From assembly GCA_012861695.1 (NCBI GenBank), contig JAAOOA010000129.1, positions 1 through 64,000 of the forward strand: 64,000 nucleotides of DNA, in the 5' to 3' direction. This document shows positions 29,585 through 39,639 of this stretch, piece by piece. Under the pieces are notes generated by a model, which was given only the letters and a program-made list of their open reading frames with translations, made no database searches and was not told where the DNA came from. The stretch's first letter is position 1. The number at the start of each line of letters is the position of its first letter. A program made the translations under genes and the position numbers. This DNA is from Trematomus loennbergii. Taxonomy: Eukaryota; Chordata; Actinopteri; Perciformes; Nototheniidae.

Positions 29585-31505
29585 CCTGGAGACGCGTTTA
29601 ACTGAACATGCAACGTCCGTGTACCTGGTTGTTACCAGGAGACACGTTTAACTGAACATGCTAACGTCCGTGTACCTGGTTGTTACCAGGAGACACGTTT
29701 AACTGAACATGCTAACGTCCGTGTACCTGGTTGTTACCTGGAGACACGTTTAACTGAACATGCTAACGTCGTGTACCTGGTTGTTACCTGGAGACACGTT
29801 TAACTGAACATGCTAACGTCGTGTACCTGGTTGTTACCTGGAGACACGTTGAACTGAACATGCTAACGTGTGTACCTGGTTGTTACCTGGAGACACGTTG
29901 AACTGAACATGCTAACGTCCGTGTACCTGGTTGTTACCTGGAGACACGTTGAACTGAACATGCTAACGTCCGTGTACCTGGTTGTTACCTGGAGACACGT
30001 TTAACTGAACATGCTAACGTCCGTGTACCTGGTTGTTACCTGGAGACACGTTTAACTGAACATGCTAACGTCCGTGTACCTGGTTGTTACCTGGAGACAC
30101 GTTTAACTGAACATGCAATGTCCGTGTACCTGGTTGTTACCTGGAGACACGTTTAACTGAACATGCTACGTCCGTGTACCTGGTTGTTACCTGGAGACAC
30201 GTTGAACTGAACATGCTAACGTCCGTGTACCTGGTTGTACCTGGAGACACGTTAACTGAACATGCTAACGTCCGTGTACCTGGTTGTTACCTGGAGACAC
30301 GTTAACTGAACATGCTAACGTCCGTGTACCTGGTTGTTACCAGGAGACACGTTTAACTGAACATGCTAACGTCCGTGTACCTGGTTGTTACCTGGAGACA
30401 CGTTTAACTGAACATGCTAACGTCGTGTACCTGGTTGTTACCTGGAGACACGTTTGAACTGAACATGCTAACGTCCGTGTACCTGGTTGTTACCTGGAGA
30501 CACGTTTAACTGAACATGCTAACGTCGTGTACCTGGTTGTTACCTGGAGACACGTTTAACTGAACATGCTAACGTCCGTGTACCTGGTTGTTACCTGGAG
30601 ACACGTTTAACTGAACATGCTAACGTCGTGTACCTGGTTGTTACCTGGAGACACGTTTAACTGAACATGCTAACGTTCGTGTACCTGGTTGTTACCTGGA
30701 GACACGTTGAACTGAACATGCTAACGTCGTGTACCTGGTTGTTACCTGGAGACACGTTGAACTGAACATGCTAACGTCGTGTACCTGGTTGTTACCTGGA
30801 GACACGTTAACTGAACATGCTAACGTCCGTGTACCTGGTGTTACCAGGAGACACGTTAACTGAACATGCTAACGTCCGTGTACCTGGTTGTTACCTGGAG
30901 ACACGTTAACTGAACATGCTAACGTCCGTGTACCTGGTTGTTACCTGGAGACACGTTTAACTGAACATGCTAACGTCCGTGTACCTGGTTGTTACCTGGA
31001 GACACGTTTAACTGAACATGCTAACGTCCGTGTACCTGGTTGTTACCTGGAGACACGTTGAACTGAACATGCTAACGTCCGTGTACCTGGTTGTTACCTG
31101 GAGACACGTTTAACTGAACATGCTAACGTCCGTGTACCTGGTTGTTACCTGGAGACACGTTTAACTGAACATGCTAACGTCCGTGTACCTGGTTGTTACC
31201 TGGAGACACGTTGAACTGAACATGCTAACGTCCGTGTACCTGGTTGTTACCTGGAGACACGTTTAACTGAACATGCTAACGTTCCGTGTACCTGGTTGTT
31301 ACCTGGAGACACGTTTAACTGAACATGCTAACGACCGTGTACCTGGTTGCTACCAGGAGACACGTTTAACTGAACATGCTAACGTCCGTGTACCTGGTTG
31401 TTACCTGGAGACACGTTGAACTGAACATGCTAACGTCCGTGTACCTGGTTGTTACCAGGAGACACGTTTAACTGAACATGCCAACGTCCGTGTACCTGGT
31501 TGGTT
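29585..31505. repeat. 51-bp minisatellite, about 37 copies
   Basis: Unit gtgtacctggttgttacctg + gagacacgtttaactgaaca + tgctaacgtcc. Units vary mainly by single-base loss in runs (cgtccg/cgtcg; gttta/gtta/gttga) and cctggaga/ccaggaga. Adjacent units often share variants, showing local homogenisation. It lies where the Ngaro reverse transcriptase would be. Confidence 0.96.
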
Positions 31506-31682
31506 CTGTTAACGCGGACTGAAGGTTATGGCAGATGTGAGATGTGTCGGGCAGTATTGCTATGCCTGGGTGGAACCCGTGGGGGAAGCCGTGGGTGAGA
31601 AAGTAAACAAGCTGTCTATCTGGATGATGACTAAGGCTGTAGCTAAGTTGCTTACCCTGACGGGTGTGCCGAGGTGCCGTGA

Positions 31683-33573
31683 TCAATCTGCTTGTGTAGT
31701 TGGGTTGTGAGGGCAGATGCTCCTGGAATGAGCGCCGCCGCAGAAGGAGCAGATGTGCATGAGGCGGCATCTAGAAAGAGAGCAGCCTGAGTCGTTGAAG
31801 TTGTTACACACCATCCTGCCTCCCTGGTAGAGGATTGGCCTTCCGTGTTTGTCGGCGCCCTTTGAAGCGGGGGCGTTGGCTGGTGAGCGTTTGAATGCGG
31901 CCCTAGGGATGATGGGAGGTGGAGGTGCGGCGGTTGATAGGCGGTCGGAGACTGAGGCGTTGCCTCTTGATGGAGAGGGGCGTGAGCGGGTGGCTCGGGT
32001 TGTGGGGCGCTGACTGAGCAAGCTGTGGCCGGGTGGGAGGGGGCTTCGCATGTTTGGCACGAGAGGGATGCGCGTGCTGCAAAGATGCGGCAGTAAAGCT
32101 CGGAGTCCAGAGCACCCCAGTATGTTCCCTGATTGAACTGGTTGATGCGGCCGGCGGCTTGGCTAGCGAAGTGGATGTGGTAGGTGTAAAACCCTGAGCC
32201 TCCGAAGCGTAAGGCCATGTCGAGCTCTATGCGGAGGTACTCGTCTAACTCGGGTCTGCGTGTGGGGTAGACTGAGCAGATGACGTCGCGGTAGAGGGAA
32301 AAAGCTAGGGCGAACTCTGCAGGGGTTAAGTCCTTAGACCTCTGAGGTGATGGATTTCGCAGCTGGACTAAACCGAAGTTGGTCTGTATTTCCCTGGGCT
32401 GGCTAGTGTCAATGATTGAAGGATGTAGAAGCTGAGCCAAGTCTACATAGTTACCTAAAAGAATCTGCTGGCGCAAGGCGAGGGACACGGGGGAAGGGCG
32501 ATAGGCTAATGAGGCTGGCTGGATGGGTGGTGTTGCTGTGGCTAGAGTGTAGCTGGTTGCACAGGGAGGAAAAACATTTGGGTGTTGGGGAAGGGATGGG
32601 GTAGGGATGGGGGGAGGGGGAGGGGGAAAAGGTAGAGCAGTTGGAAAGGAAGATACTAGGTAAGAATCGGCTGAAAGGTTAGCATGTGGCATGGCCCCTG
32701 CCCCTTGGTTTACTGGGTGGGACGCTGTTGCTACGGGGTTAGCTGCTAAGGAAGGAAGGTAAGCAGAAGCTGGGTAGCTGTGGACTGCTGAAGGTAGAGA
32801 AGAAGAAGGGATGGAGGGATGAAGGGATGTATGTGCATGGGGATTTTGTGAAGCCTGTGGGCACAAGGATGAGAGAAAGGTTGAAATGAGCTGTGACATG
32901 TCAGACACAGAGAGAGCGGGCACAGAGGGCAATACGACCTGGCCCCCACCAGGGGGTGCTGGTGAGTCGGGCTGTGTCCATGGAGGAGGACGGAGGCCTG
33001 TGACGTCACGACCCGTGGTGCGCGCGCGCGCGGTGGTTGACTCTGGAGCGGGAAGAGCTGTGCGTGTTGTTGTTCTTGCCGTTGTGCTGCTGTAGGCTTT
33101 ATAGATGTTGAACAGTCTAGCCTTGTTGTCATTTCGGTGAAAGTGGATGCCGTTTTCCTTCAGGAAACGTTGAAGTTGGATGACTGTCCACCTCCGTAGT
33201 TCAGGCTCCGTTCCGGAGCGCGGCTCCGTCCGAGAGGCGTGTCGGGTGTGCCGCTGCGAGTGGCCGGGGGCTGCGAGTGAGGCAGGCTGCCGGTGGTGGG
33301 GAGATTGGAGCTGGCTGTACCTGTTGCGGCCTCGGCTGTTTGCCCTCGCTGGCGGAGTAGACGAAGCCTGGACCTGTCTGGAGTTGGAGGTATCTCGTTG
33401 GGGGAGCTTGAGTGGGAGCGGTGGCGGCTGGTGTGTGGGACACTGATTGCCGAGCGCACGCGGCTCCGTTCGGATGCTTGGCTTAGATCCGTCTGCTGAC
33501 CTGAGGATGGCGGGTAGCCGATGTCGAAGAGATCTTCATCTGACTCCGGCGAGTTGATCAGGATTTCGGGATC
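31683..33573 (-). pseudogene. Ngaro gag-like protein, frame-broken
   Basis: The N-terminus starts at MDPEILINSPESDEDLFDIG (about 33573) with a Ser/Pro-rich stretch. After a break near 33200 a short basic helix region (TVIQLQRFLKENGIHFHRND) resembles a SAP-type DNA-binding motif. The long frame from about 32932 to 31652 has a Pro/Ala-rich linker, then the conserved core (TPAEFALAFSLYRDVICSVY, ELDEYLRIELDMALRFGGSG, INQFNQGTYWGALDSELYCR). After another break near 32000 comes a Cys/His finger (CNNFNDSGCSLSRCRLMHIC, FCGGAHSRSICP). This domain set matches what I know of Ngaro gag. At least three breaks make it a pseudogene. Confidence 0.8.
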
Positions 33574-33662
33574 CATGGTGAGTAGCAATGTTCTTGTGGT
33601 AGCGTTTAGCTTGTATTGAACTGTGAAGACGCGCAGCGTGAATCACAGTCTGCCTGTCAATC

Positions 33663-33795
33663 TTTGAAAGATGAGACAAGCGGTTGCCGGAAGCTTTTGC
33701 CGGATATAAATAGGGGTGGCCGTGGTTTGAGGCGGAGTTTTAGGCGTGGCCATGCTCCTGAACCTATGTTAACATGTTAACATTTTAACCTCATA
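33663..33795 (-). repeat. Ngaro split repeat A1
   Basis: ttgaaagatgagacaagcgg ... catgttaacattttaacctc, matching 28083-28211 almost base for base. It forms the 5' edge of the element on the minus strand. Confidence 0.9.
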
Positions 33796-34060
33796 AATAA
33801 GCAAGATACAAGATCAACAACCAGAGACAATACATCAAGTATTTTTTAGCTGCCCGGATTATAACAGACAAAGACTCATTCTGAAAACTGCACTGGAACA
33901 ACTCAACATCAAGGACATGGATTTCAAGTCAATATATGAAAGTAAGAAATGAAGCAAACAAGCTGATCTTCAAATTCTTCAAAAGCACTGATCCGAGGAC
34001 AAGGATTTAATAAAAACATTTAATAAATCAACAGTAGGTGGCGATATATGCTCCAAGTGG
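33796..34060 (+). pseudogene. I-clade LINE 3' end, plus strand
   Basis: Short coding remnant CPDYNRQRLILKTALEQLN and on to FKFFKSTDPRTR before a stop, then tttaataaatcaacagtaggtggcgatat, the same tail family as at 24835-24895. It directly abuts the Ngaro A1 repeat, inside intron 2 of the Myb gene. Confidence 0.55.
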
Positions 34061-34270
34061 AAGCGATTTCTTACCGGAAGTCATGTGACCTCTAGCCCGG
34101 ATGTTTACAATGTTTGTGAGAGAGTAAAAAGGCGCGAAAATTTGTAAATGCCGGTCTAGGCGAATACGTTTTCACGCTGTTTCATAATTGTACCAAGAAG
34201 GAAAAAACATGATTGTGAACATCAGTTCCATGCGTAACGTTCTTTCAAGACAAAGTTACAGTGTGTGTAC

Positions 34271-34369
34271 CTTTGCGTTTGGTTGCTGGTAAGGTAGACG
34301 AGCAAGCGCTTTGATCTTCAAGGCAAAGCTCGCTTGTTTCCGATCCCGAGAGTTGATGATTTTCCTCGC
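34271..34369 (-). pseudogene. Myb/SANT exon 2
   Basis: A 99-bp exon between acceptor tgtgtttcag and donor gtacac. It reads EENHQLSGSETSELCLEDQS and on to TKRK. Length a multiple of three keeps exon 1 and exon 3 in phase. Confidence 0.7.
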
Positions 34370-34615
34370 CTGAAACACACGATTAGTACCATGAGTTAGT
34401 GAAGCAAATTACAGAAACACTGCACAGTTATTCACAAGTCAAAACGTTTTCATAGCGGCCGAGAATACATAGCTAGCTAGATGTTATTAGCCAGCTCGGG
34501 TCCAGTGTTAGCTAGTTCTGCCTAGCATGGCTAGCTTGATCTACTGAGCAAATAAAAGTACATCTGAGACCATTATTGTGCAGATTAAAACCCCAGTGCA
34601 TGTTGTTGCTTTTAC

Positions 34616-35012
34616 CTTCGTCGTGGTCGCCCTCTAAATCCGCCGTTGTAGCGGCCTCCAATACCATACTGCCCGACTCAAGGCTCGATGTGTACCGGAG
34701 AATGAAGGCCTGTGGCTTAGCAAAGCATCCAAGCGGTCGTACCATTTACTGGTCTTCCGGTCGTTACCACTTTTATTATTCCAGTCTTTAATTTGTTTGT
34801 AGTCCTGCCGGAGTTTCTTTATTTTTAGCCGGCATGCCATGGCGCTGTGCAAGATTCCCATCTCAAGCAACTTGTTCGAACAACGATCGAACATCTTCGA
34901 GTTGGGTACTGGCTTCAGCAGCATTCCCTGGGTCGCGTCCTCGGTGTAGATGTCCAGAAGCGCTGAATACCTCATCACTCCATCGCTTCGATGATTTCCT
35001 GATGTTTGCCAT
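34616..35012 (-). pseudogene. Myb/SANT exon 1
   Basis: ATG at 35012, frame break near 34970, Myb/SANT core from about 34965 to 34700, then LEAATTADLEGDHDE before donor gtaaaagc. The end of the exon is in another frame from the core (second break near 34690). Confidence 0.7.
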
Positions 35013-37486
35013 AACTGCGTTAAAAACAAAAACCGTCGGTCCGCTGGGTTTTGTAGCGAGGAAAAACAATGGCGGCTCTACACAACATTTTCACAGTTGT
35101 ACGGGGCGTGGTTTGCAATTCGCCCAGCCAATCAGCACTGGGGCACTTTTCACCAACAGGAAAGTACGATCTCTCAGCGGGCTCTAAAAATGGGGGTAAA
35201 AGTTCCCGAGATTAAGTACGATTTTTGGTGTGAACGCGACATAAGGGGTACTAACGCGAAAAGTACGGTGAAAAGTACTCCGGTGTGAACGCAGCTAATG
35301 GAGAGTTTCATCACCAGCACGGGGTAAAAACCACCAATGAGCGCTCAGCTCGAGATACCAGCAAGTCGTTCCCATCAAGCATTTCGCTTCCGCAGCCCGT
35401 GGAGAGAAACTGCGCCGCCTCGCCGCGCCTCGCTCTCAAGTCTGGGCGTCTTTGTCCCGCGAGATTTCAACGTCTCATGTAGGCGAGCCTCCAGAGCAAG
35501 TCGGACAAATGACCAACCATCATGCAACGCACTAGCAAGACGTTGATCACAATTGCGCAGGTCTGCGCAGGTCTCGCTTGTCTCAAACAAGCCTAATATG
35601 GTCTAGCTGCGGCCGCGGCAAGTACACGACACGCCCCCTACATGACACGCCCACCTGACACGACACTACGGTGGCTGAGAGACATTAGTGATCTCCAGTG
35701 TGCTGGGCAGTGTGGCGGCGTAGGGAGCCGAGGGCACCACCGGAGGAGTATGAGGTGTGATTTGTGCCAAAGAGCAGATAACTAAGCTCACTGAGCGGAG
35801 AACTGACGTGTCAACGTGCGCCAACACCTCCATCAATTTTGAATGGGTTGACGTACGATACAGGCGACGTCACGACGTTGTCAGACGTCAGACGTCACGG
35901 CGACGTATCATAGGTGCGCTCAAAGTACGCGCTCACGTGGCGGCGGCGTAGCTTTGAAAGTGCTATCTAAGATACGCGTGTTGATAACGTACGTGTACAT
36001 AAGCGTGTGGATAAGCGCGTGAATAACGTACGTCTCGCCTCCGTTAGCATTGTATAGCATTATCCTATATTATATTTTTCGAATGATTCCGCTCTTACAG
36101 TAGTTTGGAGAGTGTTACAGGTACACTTTCTCATCGGCACAGTGTTGGTATCAGAAGAGAGGGGAATACTAATTAATAATCATTAGTATGAGAATATTTG
36201 CTGGTGTTGTACTCGAAACCGGTCTCCAGACCACTTTTTAACGGTATTGGTCTCGGAATCGACTGCATTTGGTTTCGTATTGTCTCTGTATCAGACCTAT
36301 AGGACTCGAGATTTTATGTCAAGACCGGTTAAGACCACGGCTGTGGCTGGGATGTGATGAGGATCGGGAACCGAAATCCGGTTCCGATTTGGAACAAATA
36401 ACAATTGTCCGGTACGGGGATTAATAAGAGTTGTGTCTAGCAGCTGTCTCTCTCTCTCTCTCTGCTCGGGAACAGCTGATCGCTGCACTGCGATCACCTG
36501 TCCCTCCCTCCCTCAAGGTGTGTGTGGTGTGGGTGTGTCTGTGTCTGTGTGTCTCATTCACTGTCCCTCAGGTTGTAGCATGTTTCGATTGCCAGTTTGT
36601 GGCTTGTATGTCTTGTGAACGCAGCGCTGGCATGATGTGATGTGGCCTGCTGACATGGCCTCTAATAAACACACAGGACTAAAAATAATACGTGTTTAAT
36701 TCAGCCCAGATGCGGTGACTGCAGGCCAAATCCATTAATGCGGCATATATTGAAGGTGTTCAAAGTTGCACCGGTATGAAGCGCAGTGAGAACCACGCAC
36801 CTGTCAGACCAGACCTTTATATATACAGTCTATGTGTCAGACTAGCGAATGGGCACATTTACATTTCAGGAGAATAATGAAGATGTGATGGTTGTTCCAC
36901 TCTCCGTTTCTCACGAGACCAGCGCGCTGCTGTTTACATTAGTGTGGACTGGACCGACTGAAACTGACGGCAAGATTAATTATTGTGGAAGGATGGACCC
37001 CCATCCTGCAGCAAAAGGCAGTGAAATGTGCTAAAATCACTGATTTATTCAGAACCCCGTATGGTATAGAATGACGAAGCAGAAAGTAAGTGAGCGAACA
37101 TTATGAGCCACATTTCTTTCTATATTGTAGCCTGATGTGCACATCGACTGTCAACAAAACAGTTTCTCAGTCCAATGCTAAGTTAGTATAGGCCCTGTGT
37201 GACTGGAGACTATAAGGCTAAGGCCCAAACATGTCCTTAATGTTACTCAAGGCAAATATATGTAATATAACCGTTAGACTGCAGCTAACTGTGGGGCTAC
37301 AAACCCCTCATACTGTGAACTTGAGATGGTTATGTTGTCTAAAGGGGAGACACTCATTATGGTATTAGGCCATGCAAATACAGGGTCAACTAAGTGATAA
37401 AATAAGTGTTGCTTAATATATGTTCTTGAATAATGTTATTTCATAAATAGTTGTTAATGTAATGATTACATATTCTCCTTATTCAG

Positions 37487-37559
37487 TTCCACTATCAGAT
37501 GATGCTGATGGTGATGACCCTGAGGGAGAGATGCAGAGCTCAGTGGACAGAACTGGCAG
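37487..37559 (+). other. Exon-like segment in dimer unit 1
   Basis: After cttattcag the 73-bp open stretch reads PLSDDADGDDPEGEMQSSVD and ends RTGR before gtacagagg. Acceptor, donor and frame are identical in unit 2 (41894-41966). It is an acidic linker with no domain I recognise. It may be an exon of the element's own gene. Confidence 0.45.
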
Positions 37560-38709
37560 GTACAGAGGAAACTGTTTCAATAGGCTATGTCTATGAAAAC
37601 ACTGAACAAAGGAAATGTAATGACAACAGTATAAGCAAGCTATGTTCATGTTCTCTCAATAAGTTACTATAGTTATTGATCACAGTTTAATCCATTTGAG
37701 GTCCAACCCCAAATAAAACATGTTCACATGGAAAGGTTCCCAAATACATATGCACACTTTTTTTAACAATATCCTATGTCCATATGTTTCTATTTAAGTA
37801 GTAGATTCAAACTGTAGGGCTATCACTAAGGGCAGCAACGTTGTAAATATTGACGATACATCCAGCAAAACGCCCCCAAACAAAACTAGTAGTGGCCTGG
37901 CTGGGTGTATGATTCCCGGCCTGCTATGGTCCCAGTCCGGCCCTGCTGACACATCACACACCCGTACGCTACACACATTACTGATTAACTGATATCACAA
38001 TTAAGTTACTCTCTTTAAATAAATATACTGTAATTGGAAAATAACCATGTGTGGTGTCCTTGTTTTGTCCGTCCTTGAGCCAGGGCTCCCTATTGTTGTA
38101 TGTAGTTTATTCTTGGTTTTAGAATGAATTCAGTAATGGTGTGTGTGTAACACAAACATAATAAATCATTGGATAGTGTTTCTTTATAATAGAAATAAAG
38201 TAATGTATTAAGACTCAGTGCGAGTTATTACTTTCTTCCTTTACTTGGCATTCTTCAAAGATACACAGACATTGCAGCACATCGTTTCACGTCTTTGTAC
38301 TTTCTCAGCTTTAAAGTGCAATGTGTTGGCGAACCTTTGTTTCCTCCTGACAGCTCACTTAAAGGTATATTCAATTCAATAGCTTTATTAGCATGACCTC
38401 AGTTACATATAGTATTGCCAAAGCTCTGTATAGTTGCAACATCTAGACAAATATATATATATACAATATATATACTCCCCCTTGTGGCCAAAGGGGGACA
38501 CAACTCTTGTCTTCAGATGTATGCTTGAGTGCAGCAAAATGTAGCACAGTGACTATTTTGTCAACTAAACATCAAAAAACAATAGCCTACATATTTTAGT
38601 AAACGGGACATTATAATCTCTGCACATTAACTCTATATTTGCCTCTGCCATGGTGCTGAAATGAAATCAAATAAACAATATATAGGGGTTGCCTCTTCTC
38701 TGAACTTCT

Positions 38710-39639
38710 CATTCCAGAATTGGAGGACATTTCATGTCCCCCATATAAAAAATCTAATAATCCATGCCCAAAAAGCTAAGACATGCACTTGTTGTGTTAA
38801 ATATACTTGTCTTGAGACAAGATGCATATAAAGTTGAAGCAAAAGTGGTTTCAAAATATTATTTAAAATATCAAATAGCTCTCGAACACCCCCTAAAATT
38901 GCCCTTTTCTCTTGTCCCAGCTTCTTGGTGACCAACTTGCATGTCAAATATAACATTTAAAATAGGGTTTTTATTTACTTTTTTGGTATTATTCTATTGA
39001 TATATGTGTCTTGTAATGGTAAAATCAATTTGTTAAATCATAAACACATTTTAAATAACAGTAATTTTGCACAGAAGGTGTGTCCCTCAACATGCGCGCA
39101 ACCCTGTTACCGAAACCTTTTTAGCTTGGCAGAGGAAGTGAAAAAACTGTTTGTCGCATGACACAGTGGAAAGGACATCAGCAAGTCATGTGCTGCTACC
39201 ATGGGTAGACCAAAACTAAGTCCTCTCTTTTATTTGTAATATATTTCCAATCTTGTCACTCTTGAAGGAGTGTGGCACTCATACAAACGCAACCCTGTTA
39301 CTCAAATTATGAGACTAAAACAAATTAATTTCAAATGTATCTTTCTTTAGTTAAATATCTAAGTGTGTCCATTCCTTGACAATAGCATTACATTGTGCAG
39401 CTAGCATTAATTCCTGAGGTAAAAGCTAAAATTAGCATTGATTTTCAACCCTGTTACTATAATTAGAGTAACAGGGTTAATTCTTCATTGGAAAATATAC
39501 ATTTGATGCCTTAGCTGGGCAAATCACTTTTTTGATGGTTTATTATCTGTTTTTCCTAAATACATAACAAAAAATAATAAAATGAAAGGTTCATTTTTCA
39601 AAAATGTTGGTGTCTAAATTGTCCTCCAATTCTGGGATG
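38710..39639. mobile_element. Inner TIR block in dimer unit 1
   Basis: Ends cattccagaattggaggaca and tgtcctccaattctgg(g)atg are inverted repeats. The interior repeats the motif aaccctgttac in both directions at least four times, including a perfect hairpin-like pair at about 39448-39478. It is non-coding and was copied along with the dimer. No TSD was resolved. Confidence 0.55.

Larger units (their letters stand above)
27786..33795 (-). mobile_element. Ngaro-type tyrosine-recombinase retrotransposon, internally gutted
   Basis: Read on the minus strand the order is A1 (33795-33663), gag (33588-31683), minisatellites (31505-28700), recombinase C-terminus (about 28570-28435), B1 (28393-28213), A2 (28211-28083), a 112-bp spacer, B2 (27970-27786). 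The A1...B1-A2...B2 arrangement of split direct repeats is characteristic of Ngaro and related DIRS-like elements. These move through a circular intermediate with a tyrosine recombinase and leave no TSD. None is seen here. Reverse transcriptase, RNase H and most of the recombinase are missing. Confidence 0.85.
27390..35012 (-). pseudogene. Myb/SANT-like gene of the Harbinger element, three exons
   Basis: Three minus-strand exons share matching phases: 34616-35012, 34271-34369 and 27390-27775. The first starts MANIRKSSKRWSDEV and has a Myb/SANT-like domain (ALLDIYTEDATQGMLL, KIKKLRQDYKQIKDWNNKSG, WYDRLDALLSHRPS), as in the DNA-binding partner encoded by PIF/Harbinger elements. The second is a 99-bp acidic/Ser-rich linker. 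The third is a Gln/Glu-rich coiled coil (MERQAEVFKQQMERQQHQ) ending near RYIYIYH. A frame break lies near 34970. The second intron is swollen from a few hundred bp to 6.5 kb by retroelements. Confidence 0.72.
26605..35296. mobile_element. PIF/Harbinger-type transposon, 8.7 kb with insertions
   Basis: Termini agccgcgttcacacc and ggtgtgaacgcagct are inverted repeats. Subterminal repeats of aagtactttt wording lie on both sides. AAT flanks it (26602-26604 and 35297-35299), and G copy 1 shows the empty site near 24420. The 3-bp duplication plus a Myb/SANT-like gene is the PIF/Harbinger pattern. No DDE transposase is found, so it is presumably deleted. A Ngaro retrotransposon occupies 27786-33795 and a LINE end 33796-34060. 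Confidence 0.8.
24713..35593. mobile_element. TIR element 'G', copy 2, host of nested insertions
   Basis: It opens at 24713 with aggcttgtttgagacgagc and closes at 35593 with caaacaagcct. Pieces 24713-24834, about 26141-26604 and 35297-35593 align consecutively with copy 1. The gaps hold an I-clade LINE (24835-26120) and a PIF/Harbinger element (26605-35296). Copy 1 therefore documents the uninterrupted state. Confidence 0.8.

Noticed and set aside
28968..29601. Chain of plus-strand frames 'MEISSHPEKSTGFRSVLDYV'
   Set aside because: By-product of the 86-bp minisatellite; each frame restarts every 86 bp.
29585..31505. CRISPR-like regular array
   Set aside because: Units are directly adjacent 51-bp repeats with no unique spacers, in a vertebrate genome and without cas genes; it is a minisatellite.
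32416..33499. Plus-strand frames opposite the Ngaro gag
   Set aside because: They are shadows of the G/C-rich, Pro/Ser-rich gag coding strand and lack any motif.
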